From: Streptomyces aculeolatus
GTDB taxonomy: Bacteria; Actinomycetota; Actinomycetes; Streptomycetales; Streptomycetaceae
Assembly (NCBI RefSeq): GCF_020400605.1
Contig: NZ_JAINRD010000007.1
Span: 124,001 to 188,000 of the forward strand
Length of the DNA: 64,000 bases
Direction of reading: 5' to 3'
A program made the translations under genes and the position numbers. The notes below the pieces were generated by a model that was given only the letters and a program-made list of their open reading frames with translations, searched no databases and was not told the origin of the DNA. The stretch's first letter is position 1; each line of letters begins with the position of its first letter. This document shows positions 60,294-64,000 of the stretch, in pieces.

Positions 60294-60328
60294 TGGCAGT
60301 AATTCGAAGCCCTATGGCAGAGCTGCCA
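60294..60328. promoter_or_regulatory. TGGCAG repeats between the GlxA gene and a small membrane protein
   Basis: TGGCAG occurs at 60294-60299 and 60315-60320, 21 bases apart (two helical turns), and CTGCCA at 60323-60328 forms an inverted repeat with the second copy. The array lies within 55 bases of both divergent starts and may be the autoregulatory site of the GlxA protein. Confidence 0.45.
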
Positions 60329-60365
60329 CTGTTTGTGTGTGCAAGGATCCGGGACCGTAGAGGAC

Positions 60366-60569
60366 ATGAACGCGATCCTCGACTACACCGTCGGCACCCT
60401 GGTCCTGATCCTCATGGCCGCGATCCTGGTCGGCCCCGCCCTCTACTTCGACCGGCGCGAGCGCAACGCCGCACGCCGGCTCAAGGCCGCCGAGCGCGGC
60501 GCGCAGGCGGCGCCCGCCCGCGAGACCTCCGCCCGGGACGCGCTCGCCGGCTACGGCCGCGCCGCCTGA
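60366..60569 (+). CDS. Small single-pass membrane protein
   Basis: A 67-residue protein. One helix (about 9-30, VGTLVLILMAAILVGPALYF) is followed by a charged basic segment (DRRERNAARRLKAAERG) and an Ala/Arg-rich tail. ATG at 60366 follows GAGGAC. It is divergent from the GlxA regulator and followed by a strong hairpin. Function is unknown; similar small proteins occur near other actinomycete regulators. Confidence 0.65.
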   Translation: MNAILDYTVGTLVLILMAAILVGPALYFDRRERNAARRLKAAERGAQAAPARETSARDALAGYGRAA

Positions 60570-60601
60570 CCGCCGGACCCGGCCCCCGGCCCGTACGGCA
60601 C

Positions 60602-60629
60602 GGCGCGCCCCCGCCCGCGGGGGCGCGCC
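60602..60629. terminator. Perfect hairpin after the small membrane gene
   Basis: GGCGCGCCCCCGC (60602-60614) and its complement (60617-60629) form perfect 13-base arms with a very small loop. It lies between the small membrane gene and the oppositely oriented gene remnant, so it is likely bidirectional. Confidence 0.7.
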
Positions 60630-60636
60630 GCCGGCG

Positions 60637-60678
60637 TCAGCCGCAGTACTCGCCCTCCTTGCCGATCAAGCACTTCGC
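60637..60678 (-). pseudogene. 3' end of a gene interrupted at the probable attachment site
   Basis: On the minus strand a frame reads AKCLIGKEGEYCG and a stop at 60637-60639. It begins at once after an in-frame TAG (60679-60681) and is only 13 codons long, but its composition is protein-like and it lies right beside a large serine recombinase. The simplest reading is the C-terminal scar of a host gene whose 5' part sits at the other end of the inserted element. The crossover would be near 60660-60682. Unproven without the other junction. Confidence 0.5.
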
Positions 60679-60714
60679 CTAATCACAGTTCAAGGGCGGG
60701 AGCGGAGAGGCATC

Positions 60715-62232
60715 ATGGAGGACGTGATCACCACCGAGTACGACGGGTGCGGGAAGTGCCTGGTGGGTGTGCGGCGGCTGAGCCGGAAGTCGGACGCGAC
60801 CAGCAGCCCGGAGAAGCAGCTTGAGCAGGTGCTTTCGGCAGTCGAGTCGGTAGGCGGCCATGTGATCGCGTGGGCAGACGACTGGGAGGTCAGCGGCGCT
60901 ACCGACCCGTTGGGGCGGGAGGGGTTAGGCCCGTGGCTGCGGGGAGAGGCGGGCCCGTACGCGGGTATCGCCGGGTCATCCGTGGACCGGGTCGGCCGCA
61001 ATCAGCGGGATGTGCTGAACACCGCCTACATGATCCACGAGTCCGGACGGCTGCTGGTCACCTACGGGCACGACGGCCCGTGGAATCTGGACGATCCGGC
61101 GGACGAGATGAGGCTGTCCATGGAATCCTTCGGCGCGCAGATGGAGCTGCGGGCGATCCAGAAGCGCAACCGGGATGCAGCTCGACAGGCACGCGCGAAC
61201 GGTCGGCCCAATCAACTGAACTCCTACGGCTACCGGTTCGTGCGGCTGACGCCCAAAGCCCGGATCGAGCACGTGGAAATCGATCCGCCAGCAGCGGAGA
61301 TCATCCGGGAGGTTGCCGAGCGCCTTCTGACCGACACCACGGGCACGATCACGCCAGCGACCGAAGCAGCCCGGCTGACACGCGCCGGGGTGCTGTCCCC
61401 GAGCGATCATCGGGCAGTGATGTACGGACGGAAGCCCAAGGGCGGTGAGTGGAGAGCCAAGGCGCTGACTCACATCCTGACCAGTCAGGCGGCCCTGGGC
61501 TATCTAATGCACAACCGTAGGCCGGTCGTGGGCGCTGACGGGCATCCGGTGCGGATCGCGCCGCCGTTGTGGGACCACACCACCCGCGAGGCGCTGCTGG
61601 CCAAGACCGCGCCGAAGCACAGCAAGAGCCGGGCGCCCAAGGCCGCCTACCGGCTGTCTGGACTGGCGTACTGCGGGAACTGCGGGCAGCGGCTGTATCT
61701 CTCCGGCGGCGGTGCCGCGAATTGGTCTTACGGCTGCACCGCCCGGGTTCGCGGTATTCCCTCCTCGCAGGGCTGCAAGCCCGCCCCGACTATGGTCATC
61801 CCCGCGCTGGACCAACAGGTGGAGGAGTGGTTCCTAGGCCGGTACGGGGCCGGGATGGTGATGCGGCGGGAGTACGACCCGGGCACCGGCTACGCCGTGC
61901 GGATCAAGGAGTTGGAGGCCGACCGCGCCCGGCTGCGGGAGGACCGGCAGGCGGGGCTGTACGACGCGCCGGACGACGCGGAGTGGTTCCGCACCGAGTA
62001 CACCCGCATGGGAGAAGAGATCAGCGAACTTCGGGAGTTGCCCGAACGCGCGGCGGGGATGCGCACGGTGCCCACCGGCCAGACCATCGCCCAGCAGTGG
62101 CAGTCGGCGCCGGATGATGCCGCCCGGAGGGAGATCCTTGCGGAGTTCGATGTGAGGGTGACCCTCTTTCCACGCGGACGGAAGCCCCGGGTGGCGATGA
62201 CCGGCACGAACGTCTACGACCCAGTGACCTGA
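60715..62232 (+). CDS. Large serine recombinase (site-specific integrase)
   Basis: A 505-residue integrase of the phiC31/TP901-1 class. The catalytic domain begins VRRLSRKSDATSSPEKQ with the nucleophilic Ser at about 23 in RLSR, then SSVDRVGRNQRDV with the active-site Arg residues. The recombinase domain is about 165-280 (AARQARANGRPNQLNSYGYRFV), followed by a zinc ribbon CGNCGQ and CTARVRG with later CKP, and a coiled-coil (about 395-445). ATG at 60715 has GGAGAGG upstream. Codon use is a little less GC-biased than the core genes. It lies beside a gene scar, which marks one end of the element. Confidence 0.94.
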   Translation: MEDVITTEYDGCGKCLVGVRRLSRKSDATSSPEKQLEQVLSAVESVGGHVIAWADDWEVSGATDPLGREGLGPWLRGEAGPYAGIAGSSVDRVGRNQRDVLNTAYMIHESGRLLVTYGHDGPWNLDDPADEMRLSMESFGAQMELRAIQKRNRDAARQARANGRPNQLNSYGYRFVRLTPKARIEHVEIDPPAAEIIREVAERLLTDTTGTITPATEAARLTRAGVLSPSDHRAVMYGRKPKGGEWRAKALTHILTSQAALGYLMHNRRPVVGADGHPVRIAPPLWDHTTREALLAKTAPKHSKSRAPKAAYRLSGLAYCGNCGQRLYLSGGGAANWSYGCTARVRGIPSSQGCKPAPTMVIPALDQQVEEWFLGRYGAGMVMRREYDPGTGYAVRIKELEADRARLREDRQAGLYDAPDDAEWFRTEYTRMGEEISELRELPERAAGMRTVPTGQTIAQQWQSAPDDAARREILAEFDVRVTLFPRGRKPRVAMTGTNVYDPVT

Positions 62233-62259
62233 CATGCACTGCGCCTAAACGCGATCGAT

Positions 62260-62288
62260 GCCCCGGCAGACGAGATGTGTGCCGGGGC
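62260..62288. terminator. Hairpin between recombinase and convergent gene
   Basis: GCCCCGGCA (62260-62268) and TGCCGGGGC (62280-62288) are perfect nine-base arms with an 11-base loop, in the 59-base gap between convergent stop codons. Confidence 0.65.
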
Positions 62289-62291
62289 TCG

Positions 62292-62765
62292 TTATGCGCT
62301 CACCGCCGGGCTGCTCGTCCAGGTGCCGATGACGTCGATTGCCGGTTTGATGTACAGCACCGTCCGGCCGGTTCTGGTGGTGAACAGCACCGGTTGAAGC
62401 GACAGCTCGCACAGCGTCGTACCGGCGGCTCGGGTGCACAGTTCCGTGGTGCCACCGACGATCTCTTCCAGATCCCAGCATCCGGAGTCGAAGAGGAAGA
62501 CTCCGAGGTCATGCACGCTTGCCACCCGGAACGCGACGCTGGTGTTGTCTGCCGTCTCGAAGACGATGCGGACCGAGGAGGAGACGGTGACCAGCTCCCA
62601 GTAGCCGTCAGCAGCAGGGCTCAGGCCATCCATGGGGGCCCCGACCATCCGGGACATGGCTCGTGCCACGTGCGGATAGTGCGTCGCCACCCGCCAGTGG
62701 CAGCGAGTTTCGGCGTGCTCGATGTGGTGGCCGGGGTGGAACCGTCCGATCACGGCATCAGGCAT
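62292..62765 (-). CDS. Unknown protein in the mobile element, coupled to repSA
   Basis: A 157-residue protein with no recognised family. It starts MPDAVIGRFHPGHHIEHAE. The middle is beta-rich (YWELVTVSSSVRIVFET, NTSVAFRVASVHDLGVFLFDS) and the end is TGRTVLYIKPAIDVIGTW. Four Cys and several His are spread through it. There is no helix-turn-helix, so it is not an obvious excisionase, although that is the usual gene between rep and int in AICEs. The ATG at 62763-62765 overlaps the repSA stop by eight bases, implying coupled translation. Cargo, immunity or replication-accessory roles are all possible. Confidence 0.7.
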   Translation of the reverse strand: MPDAVIGRFHPGHHIEHAETRCHWRVATHYPHVARAMSRMVGAPMDGLSPAADGYWELVTVSSSVRIVFETADNTSVAFRVASVHDLGVFLFDSGCWDLEEIVGGTTELCTRAAGTTLCELSLQPVLFTTRTGRTVLYIKPAIDVIGTWTSSPAVSA

Positions 62766-64000
62766 CCGACCACCGCCCACCTGCGGCCAGCTCTTCGCGG
62801 GCGATCTCGCGGTTCGTCACGAGGTCTTCCGCAATCCCGGCGGCCAGGAGCGCGCCGCCAAGCGAATGGCCGCTGCCGGCGTAGCGCCAGTGCGCCTCAG
62901 TGGCCGTGATGAGTTCGCCGGGCGCTGTTTCGCCTCCGCGCTGGTGTTCCGCTCGTTCGGCGCGTAGTGCTCCGTAGGTGGTGGAGTAGGCGCGGGATTT
63001 GGTGAGGATGTGTCCGCGGTAGCCGAGGGTGTGTGCCCAGGCGCGCAGGCGCAGGTGGGCGTATGCCGGGAGGCCGCCGAGGCGCCAGCAGGTCATCATC
63101 AGTGTGCGGGTGTGGGGGGAGACGGGGGCGGTTTGGATGTCGTGTCGGCTGGTGATGCGGTGGTCGAGGCCCGCGGCGGTTTCGGTGGCACTTTTGGTGA
63201 CGTATTTGGCGACGTAGGCGGCTACGGCGTCATCGCTGAGCGCGTCGGGGGCGTCGAAGGCGCGGAGGGGCCGGGCGTCGAGTTGGGTGCCCCAGGTCAG
63301 TTCGTGTTCACCCAGGGCCGCCGAGTACGGCGCGAACAGCCAGACGGCCGCTGCCGCGCTGTGAACGGCTTCCGTCAGCAGGCCGGCGGAGGCCCGCGGC
63401 GGGGGCGCCGCGTCGGGGCCGTCCGGTCCGTCGAGGCGTAGCACGGCGTGAACGTGGACCGCTCCGCGCCGCTGGTATTCGGCGATCTTGGCGTAGGAGA
63501 TGCGTACGGTGCGGCGTAGGCCGGTGCGGCTGCGGCCGGTCAGCGTGGCGAGGTGGTGGTACAGGTTGTCGGTGAACGCCTTCCACAGCCGTCCGGCGTG
63601 TGCGTGCCAGAGCACGTGTGCCGGGTAGTCGTAGCAGCCGGGGCACAGCGGCGTGCCTGCCATCGGATCGTTCGTTACGTGCACTGCCGGGCAGGCCAGG
63701 GGGCGGCCGTGTTCGCAGCGTCCGGCGTGGCGGCGGGGGCGGCAGGGCTTGGCGTCGTTGGTGGTGCGGTGGACGGGGCCGAAGCTGGGGGCGGTGAGGG
63801 TGACGAAGAGCCGGGGGTGGTCGCGTACGGCCGCCGGTACGGTCTTGCCGCCGGTGAGTCCGGCGCGGACGAGGTGGAAGGTGTCTCCGGCGTGGAGTCG
63901 GGAGCAGGGCGGGCAGACGGCTGCGCGGCGGTTGCGGCAGCGTAGAAGCAGCCGTTCGTGCGGTTCGTCGCGGGTGTCGTAGTGGTGCAGGACTTCACCG
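62758..64000 (-). CDS. repSA: RepSA-type replication initiator, N-terminus beyond window
   Basis: At least 413 residues are visible and the frame stays open at base 64000. It matches the RepSA initiator of pSAM2-type integrative elements, which start rolling-circle replication after excision. Visible features: an N-terminal cysteine/histidine-rich region (LLLRCRNRRAAVCPPCSRLHAGD and later CEHGRPLACP, LCPGCYDYP) likely binding zinc, VTLTAPSFGPVH as motif 1, GAVHVHAVLRLDG as the HUH metal motif, and a Tyr/Lys motif YVAKYVTK. The C-terminal domain (TYGALRAERAEHQRGG and later) is a small helical tail. It is convergent with the recombinase and coupled to the unknown gene downstream. Confidence 0.88.
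   Translation of the reverse strand, partial: GEVLHHYDTRDEPHERLLLRCRNRRAAVCPPCSRLHAGDTFHLVRAGLTGGKTVPAAVRDHPRLFVTLTAPSFGPVHRTTNDAKPCRPRRHAGRCEHGRPLACPAVHVTNDPMAGTPLCPGCYDYPAHVLWHAHAGRLWKAFTDNLYHHLATLTGRSRTGLRRTVRISYAKIAEYQRRGAVHVHAVLRLDGPDGPDAAPPPRASAGLLTEAVHSAAAAVWLFAPYSAALGEHELTWGTQLDARPLRAFDAPDALSDDAVAAYVAKYVTKSATETAAGLDHRITSRHDIQTAPVSPHTRTLMMTCWRLGGLPAYAHLRLRAWAHTLGYRGHILTKSRAYSTTYGALRAERAEHQRGGETAPGELITATEAHWRYAGSGHSLGGALLAAGIAEDLVTNREIAREELAAGGRWSDA

Noticed and set aside
60314..60682. Plus-strand frame of 122 residues over the small membrane gene and hairpin
   Set aside because: Arg/Pro-rich shadow; the 67-residue frame from 60366 has a ribosome site and a membrane helix.
62663..63982. 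Several plus-strand frames opposite repSA
   Set aside because: They lack ribosome sites and domains; the minus-strand frame carries zinc and HUH motifs of RepSA.

Overview
The window is about 64 kb of very GC-rich, densely packed DNA with strong third-position G/C bias, many GTG starts and purine-rich GGAGG-type ribosome binding sites. Several families in it are typical of actinomycetes: mycothiol S-conjugate amidase, DrrAB-type transporter, DUF4307 and GlxA-type AraC regulators. Together with a RepSA-type initiator and a perfect CebR operator these point to a Streptomyces or close relative. Almost all of the window looks like conserved core chromosome. The last 3.3 kb is the edge of an integrated mobile element.

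Layout. 1-5593: propionyl/acyl-CoA carboxylase beta subunit (partial), biotin ligase, class III adenylate cyclase, a GAF-GGDEF protein and an enoyl-CoA hydratase. 5762-11255: histidine ammonia-lyase, an L,D-transpeptidase lipoprotein and a MacB/FtsX-like ABC exporter. 11391-19032: a run of regulators and enzymes (F420-type oxidoreductase, methyltransferase, two AraC-type regulators, a secondary GAPDH, a Tat-exported serine hydrolase, a membrane protein). 19063-19616: a small coupled gene pair resembling a toxin-antitoxin locus. 19880-24474: a secreted copper LPMO under a CebR box, a coupled B12-binding/PP2C phosphatase pair, and a Tat-exported M23 peptidase. 24650-30810: msrA, metB, an ECF-like sigma factor with a membrane partner, a MarR regulator and ilvA. 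31133-41924: drug-exporter ABC pair, greA, mca, an NB-ARC/TPR protein, GTP-dependent PEPCK and a hemolysin III-like protein. 42067-48460: a Lys/Asn-rich secreted protein, an MFS exporter, a thioredoxin-like protein, and a sigma/membrane-protein/lipoprotein cluster. 48531-51649: an ECF41 (SigJ-type) sigma factor with its carboxymuconolactone-decarboxylase-like partner and an MFS exporter. 51734-59272: an aminotransferase, a KAP NTPase fused to a receiver-like domain, and a D-amino-acid module (D-aminoacylase, PLP deaminase, IclR, RidA). 59298-60569: a GlxA regulator and a small membrane protein. 60637-64000: a scar of a disrupted gene, a large serine recombinase, an unknown gene and the RepSA initiator.

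How genes work together. The ECF41 unit is supported by two near-identical promoter-like sequences, one before the sigma gene and one before its partner. The D-amino-acid module couples deacylation, deamination and removal of reactive imines under an IclR repressor. PEPCK, the secondary GAPDH, ilvA, hutH and metB are central and amino-acid metabolism. The recombinase and RepSA suggest an integrative conjugative element of the actinomycete (AICE) type whose remainder lies beyond base 64000.

The most unusual items are the KAP-receiver fusion (53065-55140), the sigma/membrane/lipoprotein cluster whose two partner proteins share a C-terminal domain (46638-48460), the Lys/Asn-rich secreted protein (42067-42402), and the serine-recombinase element with its insertion scar. 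All functional calls were made by reading motifs; no database search was possible.
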